Shown here: positions 54,822 to 63,949 of the stretch, piece by piece
How positions within the stretch are numbered: the stretch's first letter is position 1
Layout: each line of letters begins with the position of its first letter
Assembly: GCF_016757755.1 (NCBI RefSeq)
Contig: NZ_CP068437.1
Span: forward strand, 1,550,001 to 1,614,000
DNA from: Shewanella sp. KX20019
Lineage (GTDB): Bacteria > Pseudomonadota > Gammaproteobacteria > Enterobacterales > Shewanellaceae
Reading direction: 5' to 3'
DNA length: 64,000 bases
Program-made: the position numbers and the translations under genes
The notes under the pieces: generated by a model
What the model was told of the DNA's origin: nothing
The model's input: only the letters and a program-made list of their open reading frames with translations
Database searches by the model: none

Positions 54822-55943
54822 ATGTGGTCAACTGAAGACAATCAAATGATGAGTCTCGCTATTGAGTTAGCGCAAAAAGGACTCTATACCACCCGCCCAA
54901 ATCCTTGTGTTGGCAGCGTATTAGTTAAAGACGGTGTGATTGTTGGTGAAGGTTACCATATTCGTGCTGGTGGCCCACATGCCGAAGTCTACGCGCTTAA
55001 TATGGCGGGTGATGATGCTGTTGGCGCCACCGCGTACGTCACATTGGAGCCATGTAGCCATTATGGCCGAACCCCGCCTTGCGCCAAAGCATTGATCGAA
55101 AGCAAAGTTAGCCGCGTTGTTATTGCTGTGACCGATCCTAACCCACAAGTCTCTGGTCGTGGTATTAGCATGCTCCGTGATGCGGGTATTCAAGTTGACG
55201 TTGGTTTATTAACCGATGCTGCTAAGCAGGTTAACTTAGGTTTTTTGAAAAGAATGCAGCAGAGCTTACCGTGGGTGACCGTAAAGCTCGCCGCTAGCCT
55301 CGATGGTAAAACGGCATTATCGAATGGCGAGTCAAAGTGGATTACTGGTCCTGAAGCCCGAAGAGATGTACAGCGGGTGCGCGCAAGACATTGCGCTTTG
55401 ATCACCGGCATTGAGACCGTTTTTGCTGATGACCCCAGTCTAAATGTCCGCCATAGCGAATTGGGATCTTTATCAAATGAGATCGCCCCAGCAGAACTGC
55501 ATCAACCGCTGCGTGTAGTATTAGACAGCCAAGCACGGCTCGGCGCTGAGCTAAAGATGTTTTCCATCGACAGCCCCATTTTACTCATTAGTACTTGTGA
55601 CTATCCTGAGAGTGTTAAGTCGGCGTGGCCAGCTCATGTTAGTCACCAAGTATTACCCGCCAAAGAAAAGCGAGTTGACCTTATTGCTCTGCTCACTTTA
55701 CTTGGCAAAACCTGTAACTCGGTGTTAGTCGAGGCTGGTGCTACGCTTGCTGGTGCGTTTGTTAGCGAGCACTTAGCGGATGAAATTATTTTATACCAAG
55801 CAATGAAAATACTCGGTGCTCAGGGGCGAGACTTACTCGCATTACCTGATTTTGAAACCATGTCTCAAGTTCCAAGTATTAATCTAATAGATGAACGTAA
55901 AGTGGGAAAAGACACTCGCTTGACGTTAAGAATGAGTAATTAA
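54822..55943 (+). CDS. ribD: Riboflavin biosynthesis bifunctional deaminase/reductase
   Basis: It converts the GTP cyclohydrolase II product through deamination and then side-chain reduction. The 373-residue protein has an N-terminal cytidine-deaminase-like domain with zinc ligands in GPHAEVYAL and LEPCSHYGRTPPCAKAL, then the reductase domain (VTVKLAASLDGKTAL, WITGPEARRDVQRVRA). Length matches E. coli RibD (367). It lies 46 bases after nrdR and 4 bases before ribE, so it is in the operon. Confidence 0.95.
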   Translation: MWSTEDNQMMSLAIELAQKGLYTTRPNPCVGSVLVKDGVIVGEGYHIRAGGPHAEVYALNMAGDDAVGATAYVTLEPCSHYGRTPPCAKALIESKVSRVVIAVTDPNPQVSGRGISMLRDAGIQVDVGLLTDAAKQVNLGFLKRMQQSLPWVTVKLAASLDGKTALSNGESKWITGPEARRDVQRVRARHCALITGIETVFADDPSLNVRHSELGSLSNEIAPAELHQPLRVVLDSQARLGAELKMFSIDSPILLISTCDYPESVKSAWPAHVSHQVLPAKEKRVDLIALLTLLGKTCNSVLVEAGATLAGAFVSEHLADEIILYQAMKILGAQGRDLLALPDFETMSQVPSINLIDERKVGKDTRLTLRMSN

Positions 55944-55947
55944 CTTT

Positions 55948-56613
55948 ATGTTTACCGGAATTATTGAATCTGTAGGTCATTTACGAAAAGTTGAACGTCG
56001 CGGTGATGATATTCGATTAACCGTTGCCAGCGCTAAGCTTGATCTGTCGGACGTTAAACTCGGAGACAGCATTGCAACCAATGGTGTATGTCTAACCGTG
56101 GTTGAGCGACTTGCAGATGGCTATGTTGCAGATATCTCAGCTGAAACGGTTAGTCTTACAGGTTTTGCCAATTATGCAGTAGGCACTGCGGTTAATTTAG
56201 AAAAGGCAGTCACGCCAACCACAAGGTTAGGTGGCCATATGGTCAGTGGTCACGTAGATGGTATTGCGCGCGTTGATGACCGACAAGTTCGTGGCCAGGC
56301 GCTTGAGTTTTGGTTGTCGCCTCCAGTTGAGCTGGGTCGCTATATCGCTCACAAGGGTTCAATTACCATTGATGGTGTAAGCTTAACGGTTAATGAGGTG
56401 CAAGGGCATCGATTTAGACTAACCATCGTGCCGCACACCGCGGGAGAAACAACCTTGGTAAACCTAAAGGCAGGCGATAACGTTAATATTGAAGTTGATC
56501 TAATTGCTCGTCATTTAGAAAGGTTGATGAGCTATTCATCTGATCAAACAGAACAACAACCTAAGTCTGAAGTTACCATGGAACTGTTAGCTCGCTCGGG
56601 TTTTTTACGTTAA
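55948..56613 (+). CDS. ribE: Riboflavin synthase alpha subunit
   Basis: It dismutates two molecules of 6,7-dimethyl-8-ribityllumazine into riboflavin and the pyrimidine precursor. The 221-residue protein has two lumazine-binding repeats, each with a variant of the G-H-V-DG motif (MFTGIIESVGHLRKV and, in the second half, LGGHMVSGHVDGIA), and KGSITIDGVSLTVNEV. The gene is called ribC in E. coli; ribE is the name used in most other species. It is followed by 146 bases that lack an FMN riboswitch. Confidence 0.95.
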   Translation: MFTGIIESVGHLRKVERRGDDIRLTVASAKLDLSDVKLGDSIATNGVCLTVVERLADGYVADISAETVSLTGFANYAVGTAVNLEKAVTPTTRLGGHMVSGHVDGIARVDDRQVRGQALEFWLSPPVELGRYIAHKGSITIDGVSLTVNEVQGHRFRLTIVPHTAGETTLVNLKAGDNVNIEVDLIARHLERLMSYSSDQTEQQPKSEVTMELLARSGFLR

Positions 56614-56759
56614 AAACTGGCTTAAGGCGATTTTAAAGATAAAATTTATCTTAAGACGCTCAAAAAAATAATCATTAAATTTATAGGCTGCTTTGCCAGC
56701 ATAGGCATAAAGGTTAGCGACCTCAGCTAACTGCAGCAATACAATATAAAGGTCTAAAC

Positions 56760-57863
56760 ATGGCGCTACATAGTATAGAAGAGATCATCGAAGATATTCG
56801 TCTAGGTAAGATGGTTATCTTGATGGATGACGAAGATAGAGAAAATGAAGGCGACCTGATTATGGCTGCTGACATGGTGACGCCTGAGGCGGTTAACTTT
56901 ATGGCGACTTTCGGTCGTGGCCTTATTTGCCAAACGTTGACTAAAGAACGCTGCCAGCAGCTAAACCTGCCTTTGATGGTCACGAACAACAATGCACAGT
57001 TCTCAACCAATTTTACGATGTCTATTGAAGCGGCTGAAGGCGTAACTACCGGTATATCCGCACAAGATCGCGCCGTTACGGTTAAAGCGGCTGTGGCCAA
57101 AGATGCTAAGCCTAGTGATATTGTTCAGCCTGGCCATATATTCCCATTGATGGCAAAAGAGGGCGGAGTACTTATTCGCGCTGGTCATACAGAAGCGGGT
57201 TGTGACTTAGCTAGGCTTGCGGGTTTCGAAGCTTCATCAGTTATTGTTGAAATCTTAAATGATGACGGCACCATGGCGCGTCGTCCTGATCTTGAAATTT
57301 TTGCTGAAAAGCACGGTTTAAAGATGGGCACCATTGCCGATCTAATTGAATATCGCAACACTAAAGAAACCAGCGTAGTACGTGAAGCGCAATGTAAATT
57401 GCCTACGCGTTTTGGCGAATTCGATATGTTGACTTTCCGCGACACCATCGATAATCAACTGCACTATGTATTAGTCAAAGGTGCTGTGACTGAGAACATG
57501 CTTGTGCGTGTTCACCTGCAAAATACCTTTAACGACCTATTACATTCCGAGCGCGATCAGCAACGTAGTTGGCCGTTAGAAAAAGCAATGCAACGCATTA
57601 GCGAAGACGGTGGCGTACTGGTGCTGCTCGGGCATCAAGAACATAGCAGTGACATTTTAGCTAAAGTGAAAGCATTTGAAGCTGAAGATAACGGTAGCGC
57701 ACCGGTTGCTCCTCAGTGGCAAGGAACTTCACGTCAAGTCGGTGTAGGCTCACAAATTCTAGCGAATGTAGGTGTGACATCAATGCGCTTACTGAGTTCA
57801 CCAAAGCGTTATCATTCGCTGTCGGGCTTTGGTTTAGAAGTAACTGATTATATAGCAGAATAA
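56760..57863 (+). CDS. ribBX: RibBX: DHBP synthase fused to an inactive GTP cyclohydrolase II-like domain
   Basis: The N-terminal half (about 1-200) is an intact 3,4-dihydroxy-2-butanone-4-phosphate synthase with MDDEDRENEGDLIMAAD and RAGHTEAGCDLARLAG, which forms the four-carbon precursor of riboflavin. The C-terminal half (about 205-367) follows the GTP cyclohydrolase II fold but lacks the zinc cysteines (normally a CDC motif) and has VLVLLGHQEHSSDIL in place of the catalytic LRQEGRGIGL motif. This matches the RibBX proteins described for Shewanella oneidensis, so a separate ribA gene should exist elsewhere. The 146-base gap before it suggests its own promoter. Confidence 0.9.
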   Translation: MALHSIEEIIEDIRLGKMVILMDDEDRENEGDLIMAADMVTPEAVNFMATFGRGLICQTLTKERCQQLNLPLMVTNNNAQFSTNFTMSIEAAEGVTTGISAQDRAVTVKAAVAKDAKPSDIVQPGHIFPLMAKEGGVLIRAGHTEAGCDLARLAGFEASSVIVEILNDDGTMARRPDLEIFAEKHGLKMGTIADLIEYRNTKETSVVREAQCKLPTRFGEFDMLTFRDTIDNQLHYVLVKGAVTENMLVRVHLQNTFNDLLHSERDQQRSWPLEKAMQRISEDGGVLVLLGHQEHSSDILAKVKAFEAEDNGSAPVAPQWQGTSRQVGVGSQILANVGVTSMRLLSSPKRYHSLSGFGLEVTDYIAE

Positions 57864-57922
57864 AATATTATCTTGGAGGTAAAAACCATCCAGGAGGTAA
57901 TTTAGTACTTTTCTTATAAATT

Positions 57923-57978
57923 GCATGGGGATCAGCGTTAATGGCTGTGGTATCATACCGCCTCTTCCGCCCCCATGC
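57923..57978 (+). promoter_or_regulatory. Hairpin and promoter-like region upstream of ribH
   Basis: The arms GCATGGGG and CCCCATGC enclose a loop that contains GTATCATACCGC, the 12-mer shared with the glyA upstream region. TATCAT with a TG extension could be a -10. Just upstream the short sequence GGAGGTAA occurs twice (about 57875-57902), directly after the ribBX stop. Confidence 0.4.
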
Positions 57979-58008
57979 TGGGTAATTAAGCTAATTTAGG
58001 TAAGATAA

Positions 58009-58485
58009 ATGAACGTAGTTGAAGGTAATATCGAATCGAAAAACGCAAAGATTGCGATTGTAGTTTCACGTTTCAACAGCTTTGTTGTAGATAGTTTGCT
58101 TGATGGTGCGGTAGACACTCTTAAGCGTTTTGGCCAAGTTGCAGATGAAAATATCACTGTAGTTAAAGTGCCTGGCGCGGTTGAATTGCCACTTGCTGCA
58201 CGTCGTGTTGCTGCAAGCGGGAAATTTGACGGAATAATTTCACTTGGTGCGGTTATCCGTGGTGGTACACCTCATTTTGATTTTGTTGCAGGCGAATGTA
58301 ATAAAGGTTTAGCTCAAGTTGCTCTTGAATTTGATACTCCTGTTTCATTCGGCGTTTTAACCACTGATACTATTGAACAAGCTATTGAACGTTCAGGTAC
58401 TAAAGCAGGCAACAAAGGCGGCGAAGCTGCTTTGGGTCTGCTAGAGATGGTTAACGTGTTGCAAGCACTTGAAGAACACCTGTAA
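58009..58485 (+). CDS. ribH: 6,7-dimethyl-8-ribityllumazine synthase
   Basis: It condenses the RibD-pathway pyrimidine with the DHBP made by the preceding gene product. The 158-residue protein has IAIVVSRFNSFVVDSLLDGA, VKVPGAVELPLAA, the LGAVIRGGTPHFDFVAGE active-site segment and GNKGGEAALGLLEM. Length and motifs match E. coli (156). It is followed after 14 bases by nusB. Confidence 0.96.
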   Translation: MNVVEGNIESKNAKIAIVVSRFNSFVVDSLLDGAVDTLKRFGQVADENITVVKVPGAVELPLAARRVAASGKFDGIISLGAVIRGGTPHFDFVAGECNKGLAQVALEFDTPVSFGVLTTDTIEQAIERSGTKAGNKGGEAALGLLEMVNVLQALEEHL

Positions 58486-58499
58486 TTTAGGACAATTTA

Positions 58500-58907
58500 A
58501 TGAAGCCTTCAGAGCGCCGAAAGGCACGTCGTTTAGCGGTTCAGGCCATTTACTCTTGGCAGCTAAGTGGCAACAATATTGCTGATGTTGAGCATGAGTT
58601 TCTAACTGAACAAAATGTTGATGGTGTCGATATAGCTTACTTTCGTGAGTTATTGGCTGGCGTAGCAACAAAGAAAAGCCAATTGGATGAGTTAATCACT
58701 CCATTTTTGGTTCGTCCTTTAGATGAAGTTGACCCTGTCGAAAAAGCGATTGTTCGCTTAGCGACTTATGAGCTGACTTTCCGTAAGGATGTACCTTATA
58801 AGGTAGCGATTAACGAAGCTATCGAGCTTGCCAAAACATTCGGCGCTGAAGATGGACATAAGTTCGTTAACGGTATTCTGGATAAGCTAGTAGCAAAAAC
58901 TAAATAG
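58500..58907 (+). CDS. nusB: Transcription antitermination factor NusB
   Basis: This small helical protein acts with NusE in rRNA antitermination. The 135-residue sequence (E. coli 139) shows KPSERRKARRLAVQAIYSWQLSG, then DEVDPVEKAIVRLATYEL and PYKVAINEAIELAKTFGAEDGHKFVNGIL, the family signature. It ends the ribH-nusB unit at a UUCG-loop terminator. Confidence 0.96.
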   Translation: MKPSERRKARRLAVQAIYSWQLSGNNIADVEHEFLTEQNVDGVDIAYFRELLAGVATKKSQLDELITPFLVRPLDEVDPVEKAIVRLATYELTFRKDVPYKVAINEAIELAKTFGAEDGHKFVNGILDKLVAKTK

Positions 58908-58936
58908 TAAAAACGGCATCTTCGGATGCCGTTTTT
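58908..58936 (+). terminator. Intrinsic terminator with UUCG tetraloop after nusB
   Basis: The stem AAAAACGGCATC/GATGCCGTTTTT closed by TTCG is followed by TGT. Confidence 0.92.
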
Positions 58937-59086
58937 GTATGACTAAAAAGAGCACTGCAGTTGTATGGTTAGTGATGGGTATTTGATCGCTGGATATACC
59001 GAACGCAACTTAAATAATCGCTAAGACTCTCTTGTTATTTGGCGCTCTTTTTTCTTCAAACCACCTCCTAATTTGTGATTGGTATT

Positions 59087-60046
59087 GTGAAAGAATTTCA
59101 ATTAATCGAAAGCTTTTTTACTGGGCGTGCCCAGTCTCGAAAAGATGTGGCGCTCGGCATTGGTGATGATTGTGCCATTGTTGAACCCGCTGAAAATAAG
59201 TCAATTGCGATATCGTGTGACACACTAGTGGAAAACGTACACTTTTTTCCTGGTATGCCAGCAAAAGATCTGGGGTACAAATCGCTAGCTGTTAACTTAT
59301 CTGATCTTGCTTCTATGGGAGCCCAGCCGGCTTGGATGACATTGGCACTTACCCTGCCTGAAGTTGATGAAAACTGGCTTGCGGATTTCAGCGCGGGGCT
59401 GTTTGAAATTGCAGAGTATTATGGTGTTGCACTCGTTGGTGGTGATACCACTCGTGGTCCACGAGCCATCACCATTACCATTAATGGCCAAGTACCCAAG
59501 CATTCTGGTTTGACCCGTAGCGGCGCCAGAAATGGTGATTGGATCTACGTTACCGGCACATTGGGGGACTCAGCGTTAGGACTCGATCTATTACGTGAAA
59601 AAGCGACCTGCAATGAGGACGATAAAAGCTATCTTATTAATCGTCATTACAGACCGACTCCAAGAGTATTAGCGGGCCAAGCACTGCGCACGCTAGCATC
59701 GAGTGCTATCGATATATCTGATGGCTTAATCTCTGATATACAGCATGTATTAAAAGCCTCCAATATCGGCGCGACACTAAATGTCGACAAATTACCATTA
59801 TCTGAACAGTTAAAAGCGAATGTCTCTGCTGAGATGGCGCTAAGCTATGCGCTAACCGGTGGGGAGGATTATGAACTACTCTTTACTGTCTCTGAAGCGC
59901 AAAAAGGCGCACTAGAGATCGCACTGGCTGAAACCGGGGTTAAATTTACTCAAATTGGCCAAATTTGCATGGGTGGCAAGTTGAAGCTGTTGTTAGATAA
60001 ACAGCCATTTGAACCGATTAACCTTGGATTCGAGCATTTTAAGTGA
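59087..60046 (+). CDS. thiL: Thiamine-monophosphate kinase
   Basis: It phosphorylates thiamine monophosphate to thiamine pyrophosphate. The 319-residue protein has the PurM-like ATPase features LGIGDDCAIVEP, SCDTLVENVHFF, LGYKSLAVNLSDLASMGA, LVGGDTTRGPRAI and ISDGLISDIQHVL. The start is a GTG at KEFQLIESFF, which matches the family; a GTG four codons earlier is possible. Neither has a strong ribosome binding site. It overlaps pgpA by one base (TGATG). Confidence 0.94.
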   Translation: MKEFQLIESFFTGRAQSRKDVALGIGDDCAIVEPAENKSIAISCDTLVENVHFFPGMPAKDLGYKSLAVNLSDLASMGAQPAWMTLALTLPEVDENWLADFSAGLFEIAEYYGVALVGGDTTRGPRAITITINGQVPKHSGLTRSGARNGDWIYVTGTLGDSALGLDLLREKATCNEDDKSYLINRHYRPTPRVLAGQALRTLASSAIDISDGLISDIQHVLKASNIGATLNVDKLPLSEQLKANVSAEMALSYALTGGEDYELLFTVSEAQKGALEIALAETGVKFTQIGQICMGGKLKLLLDKQPFEPINLGFEHFK

Positions 60047-60540
60047 TGAATTTACTTTCAAAAGATACAGCGCTGACTAAACTGTCTCTTAAAAATCCCA
60101 TCCACTTTTTGGCATTAGGATTTGGGTCTGGTTTAGCGGCCAAGGCTCCTGGTACCTTTGGTACTATTGCGGCGATACCGCTTTACTTATTAATGGCGCC
60201 ACTGAGTTTATCTTGGTATGTCGGTTTGACGCTTTTAAGCGTCTTAATCGGTTTTTATATTTGTGATAAAGCTGCAAATGATATGGGTGTGCATGATCAT
60301 GGCGCTATCGTCTGGGATGAAATTGCAGGCTTACTTATCACTATGATCGCAGCACCTGCTGGCTGGCAATGGTTGCTCGCGGGCTTTGTGTTGTTTCGTT
60401 TTTTTGATATTTTGAAACCTTGGCCAATACGTTGGCTTGATGCCAAAGTACATGGTGGCTTTGGCATCATGATTGACGATGTACTGGCTGGTATATTCTC
60501 ATTGATGTGCTTGCAAGCTGCAGCTTACTATCTGCTATAA
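60046..60540 (+). CDS. pgpA: Phosphatidylglycerophosphatase A
   Basis: It removes phosphate from phosphatidylglycerophosphate at the inner membrane. The 164-residue protein has several hydrophobic helices. Its motifs include GFGSGLAAKAPGTFGTIAAIPL, HDHGAIVWDEIAGLL (Asp/Glu site) and FRFFDILKPWPIRWLDAKVHGGFGIMIDDV, as in E. coli PgpA (172). The ATG overlaps the thiL stop, so the two are translationally coupled. Confidence 0.94.
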   Translation: MNLLSKDTALTKLSLKNPIHFLALGFGSGLAAKAPGTFGTIAAIPLYLLMAPLSLSWYVGLTLLSVLIGFYICDKAANDMGVHDHGAIVWDEIAGLLITMIAAPAGWQWLLAGFVLFRFFDILKPWPIRWLDAKVHGGFGIMIDDVLAGIFSLMCLQAAAYYLL

Positions 60541-60574
60541 AGCGGCCGTCTGATGCGCTACAGATTGTAGAAAG

Positions 60575-60606
60575 CAAAAAGGAGCTACTGTTAGCTCCTT
60601 TTTTAA
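60575..60606. terminator. Bidirectional terminator between pgpA and recN
   Basis: The stem AAAAAGGAGCTA/TAGCTCCTTTTT with a CTGT loop serves both convergent genes. Confidence 0.9.
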
Positions 60607-60637
60607 TGGCGTTTACGTAAGCTAACTTTAATCTCCA

Positions 60638-62299
60638 TTAACTGAGTAGTAGCTCTTTGGCATTGGCAAGGGTATTGCTGGTAATGGTATCGCCTCCCAG
60701 TAAGCGAGCTAGCTCTTCAACTCGCTGCTCTTTATCTAGAGCGATCATCGAGGTTTCTGTTTTCCCCGCCTTACTGCTCTTATTCACAAACATATGCTGA
60801 TGGCCGTTTCCTGCAACTTGCGGCAGGTGTGTCACACAAAATACCTGCGTCGACTCGCCTAAGCTGCGTAACATTCGGCCGACCACCGCCGCTGTTGGAC
60901 CAGAAATACCGACATCGACTTCATCAAAGATAAGCGTGGGTGTCGCAACTTTTTTAGCGGTTATTACCTGTATGCCAAGTCCTATTCGTGAGAGTTCACC
61001 ACCTGAAGCAACTTTAGCAATAGGTTGCATAGGTTGGCCGGGATTGGTGGTCACTAGGAAATCGATGGAATCACAACCATGAGGACTGATGACAGCTTCA
61101 TTAAAGTTAACTTCGATACTGAACTTGCCCTTGGGCATGCTCAGTTCATGAATCGATTGAGTGACTTTCTTATCTAACTCCTTAGCATATCGGCCACGGC
61201 TTTGGCTTAACTTCTTTGCATGGTTCAAATAGGCTTGCTGACTATGTTGCAGTTGATTGCGGATCTCATCAAGTTTATCTTCATCAGAGCCAAGCTCGCT
61301 GAGTTCATTCAGCAGGCTTTGATGGTGATCATACAGCTCGTTAGCATTGACATGATGCTTGCGCGCCAGTTGCAGTGCTTTAGAGATCCGTAGCTCTAAC
61401 TGTTCAAAGTATTCAGGGTCTAGCTCTAAGCCATCTAAATATCGCTCAAGCTCACTACTACTTTCTTGTACTTGAATTAGCGCATCATTGAGCATGGCGA
61501 CGACACTGCCTAGCTCTGCATCATAACTTTCTAAATCTTGCCCCTGACTGATTGAAGTATTGAGTAATGATTCAACACTCGCTTGATCATTATCTTGCAA
61601 TATAGATAACTGACTACGACAGAGCTCGATTAACGCAGTGCTGTTGGCAAGTTTTTTATGTTCAGCCTCAATGGTTTCAAACTCACCTTTAGCAATGGCA
61701 AACTCATTAAGCTCTTCAACCTGATAGTGCAGCAGTTGCTTACGTGCAAGTCTTTCATGCTGTGCTAGCTCTAGTTCATGCAACTGCTTCTCAACGATTT
61801 TACATCGATGATAACTAGTGGATACCGTATCGAGTAACATCTTATGGTTGGCATAACTATCAAGCAGAGTGAGTTGATGTTCGCTTTTTAACATTGCATG
61901 GTGGGCATGTTGGCCATGGATCCCAATGAGCAGCTGTCCGAGGGATTTTATTTGGGCCAGCGGAACCGGATTACCATTGATATATGCGCGTGAGCGGCCA
62001 TCACTATTGATTGTTCGCCTTAAAATACACTCATCATCTAGTTCAAGATCGTGGTCTTCTAACCAGCGCTTTGCCAGTGGAATATCAGATAAGGAAAACC
62101 TTGCACTCACTTCTGTTTTAGTTGCACCAGGTCGAATGGTATTAGCGTCGGCGCGATTGCCGAGACATAAACCTAGTGCATCAATAGCAATAGACTTACC
62201 CGCACCCGTTTCACCGGTGATACTAGTCATGCCGGCTTTAAAATCGAGTTCCAAAAAACGCACAATAGCAAAATTGTTAATGCTGAGCTGACAAAGCAT
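60638..62299 (-). CDS. recN: DNA repair protein RecN
   Basis: This SMC-like ATPase of the SOS response acts in double-strand break repair. The 553-residue protein (E. coli 553) has Walker A ITGETGAGKSIAIDALGL near the N-terminus and the LIGIHGQHAHH region. A long coiled-coil centre (about 160-350), the signature VASGGELSRIGLGIQVI and Walker B TLIFDEVDVGISG follow. Two LexA-type boxes precede it, so LexA repression is likely. Confidence 0.96.
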   Translation of the reverse strand: MLCQLSINNFAIVRFLELDFKAGMTSITGETGAGKSIAIDALGLCLGNRADANTIRPGATKTEVSARFSLSDIPLAKRWLEDHDLELDDECILRRTINSDGRSRAYINGNPVPLAQIKSLGQLLIGIHGQHAHHAMLKSEHQLTLLDSYANHKMLLDTVSTSYHRCKIVEKQLHELELAQHERLARKQLLHYQVEELNEFAIAKGEFETIEAEHKKLANSTALIELCRSQLSILQDNDQASVESLLNTSISQGQDLESYDAELGSVVAMLNDALIQVQESSSELERYLDGLELDPEYFEQLELRISKALQLARKHHVNANELYDHHQSLLNELSELGSDEDKLDEIRNQLQHSQQAYLNHAKKLSQSRGRYAKELDKKVTQSIHELSMPKGKFSIEVNFNEAVISPHGCDSIDFLVTTNPGQPMQPIAKVASGGELSRIGLGIQVITAKKVATPTLIFDEVDVGISGPTAAVVGRMLRSLGESTQVFCVTHLPQVAGNGHQHMFVNKSSKAGKTETSMIALDKEQRVEELARLLGGDTITSNTLANAKELLLS

Positions 62300-62320
62300 A
62301 GTGATGTCCTATCCGAAACA

Positions 62321-62358
62321 CTGTATTAATCCACAGTATATACTGATTTTATATACAG
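62321..62358 (-). promoter_or_regulatory. Two LexA (SOS) boxes upstream of recN
   Basis: CTGTATTAATCCACAG (62321-62336) and CTGATTTTATATACAG (62343-62358) both fit CTG-N10-CAG. They lie 22 and 44 bases before the recN start. Duplicate boxes are also known upstream of E. coli recN. Confidence 0.85.
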
Positions 62359-62585
62359 TACAGTGCCAGTTGATTAATTAATCGATATCGGTACATTGTT
62401 AAACGGTAGCTATCGTTTTTACAGGAAATTAAATTCAATTAATACAGTTGCTTGATGCAAGGAGGCAGCTACCTGATAATTTTCAACAAGATTTATGAAA
62501 GTATCAATTTGCTATAACGTTAGCATAGAGTCTTGTTGTCGTTGTGGAATAACTGGATGTAAGGGCATTGATAACACATTAAATA

Positions 62586-63542
62586 CTAATGTAGCAGGTA
62601 GGCTTCTAAAAGCGGTAAGCTTATAAAAGTGAGCAGGGTGCCTAGTAATATTCCCTGAGCACTGGTGATCACTTGGATGTGGTAACGCTGTGCTAGCAGG
62701 TAGACGCTAGCAGCAGTGGGAAGCGCTGCTAGTATAACGCCCATGGCAATTAATTGTGGATCAATGTTCAGGCCGAGCATGATCAAGTAAGTTATTAAAG
62801 GTTGAAAAACCAGTTTGATGATATTGATAGCGCTGATCTCGGTGAGCTGCTTGAGGCTAATAATGTGGCTTGAGGTTTGGTATTGAGCTGACTTTGCCAG
62901 CACCATACCAATCGCAAACAGAGCACAAGGGCTTGAAGTCATACCAAGTTGACGGATGATTAGTGCAATACTTTCTGGTAAGGCAACAGTTAACGCTGAT
63001 AGTCCAATCCCCACCATACTACCTACTACAATAGGGTTTTTTATTAAGGCGAGGCTAATGATTATTAATGCTGAACCTTGTTTATTTCGACCTATTATCT
63101 CTAATGACACCAGCGTGATGGCAAAAATTAGCACCGACAATAAACTGGCGATAGCCGCTGCAGCCAATGCTGACTGATTGCCTGGAAACAACATCGCCAT
63201 TAGGGGAATACCAATGAAAGCAGTATTGCCAAAAGTGGCATTCAGCGCTCGCATAGATGCTAGCGCATTTTGTGCTGGACTTAGCCAAAGTGAGATTATA
63301 AATGTTATCACGTAGCTAATTAGCATGGCGCCACTAAAACCGGCAATATAACCCCAGTGCAGAATGTCGTTGATAGGGGTTTGGGCCAAGGTGATTAACA
63401 TAATAGCCGGAAACGCAATATAGTAAACATATTGGTTTAAGACTTGATCTGTTTCAGCGGGCAATAGCTTTGATTTTTGAACAAAGGTGCCTATCAACAT
63501 TATGCCGAATACAGCAAGGAGTGGCGTGATGACTGCTGGCAT
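62586..63542 (-). CDS. AEC-family (auxin efflux carrier-like) permease
   Basis: The 318-residue protein is almost entirely hydrophobic, with about ten membrane helices in two blocks, a build typical of the AEC/BART superfamily. Family features include YVYYIAFPAIMLITLAQTP near the N-terminus and ATFGNTAFIGIPLMAMLF with Asn-Thr near residue 105. Bacterial members export or exchange malate and other organic acids, but the substrate cannot be told from sequence. It lies divergent from the gene that starts at the right edge. Confidence 0.88.
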   Translation of the reverse strand: MPAVITPLLAVFGIMLIGTFVQKSKLLPAETDQVLNQYVYYIAFPAIMLITLAQTPINDILHWGYIAGFSGAMLISYVITFIISLWLSPAQNALASMRALNATFGNTAFIGIPLMAMLFPGNQSALAAAAIASLLSVLIFAITLVSLEIIGRNKQGSALIIISLALIKNPIVVGSMVGIGLSALTVALPESIALIIRQLGMTSSPCALFAIGMVLAKSAQYQTSSHIISLKQLTEISAINIIKLVFQPLITYLIMLGLNIDPQLIAMGVILAALPTAASVYLLAQRYHIQVITSAQGILLGTLLTFISLPLLEAYLLH

Positions 63543-63949
63543 ATCATTCTCTAATGGTGGATTTAAAAAACGGGTAAAAGACGCATAAAATTGAGCTAGA
63601 ACATTACCATAGTTGTGCTTTGCTATACTATTGATCTTAGGTCGTAGCCGATCCCCTTTGTATACCCATCCTACTTGAAGATGCTCGTTTCAGAGGCGTT
63701 GTGCCAGTTCAATTCTAGGCGCGTTAACGTAGAAATGGTTATTCCCTTTTAAATTAATGCAACAACGAAGTGGGCTTGCACAACGCCTTCTGCGATGCGT
63801 TTTAATGGGCTTGACTCCGTGTTATTGATTTTACTAAGGGAACGACCATTAGTGGTAATCAATGCCTTGATTAAAGCCCATTAAACTCCCACTGAATCCT
63901 GCATCTTCAGGTAAGATGGGGATATTTTTAAACGGCAGGATTTATATCG
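63543..63949. other. Divergent upstream region containing a MITE-like element
   Basis: Most of this gap is the second copy of the 264-bp repeat. The left 118 bases hold the AEC gene promoter. No gene is seen. Confidence 0.5.
63661..63924. repeat. 264-bp MITE-like element, copy 2
   Basis: The element has the same length as copy 1 at 4330-4593 and is in inverted orientation, with about 94 percent identity by my hand alignment. The ends TATACCCATCC and GGATGGGTATA-like (here GATGGGGATA) form the terminal inverted repeats. It sits 25 bases before the next start codon, so it may affect that gene's promoter. Confidence 0.8.

Noticed and set aside
56614..56759. FMN riboswitch upstream of ribBX
   Set aside because: The 146-base gap lacks the conserved RFN element segments, and only a short AT-rich hairpin is present.
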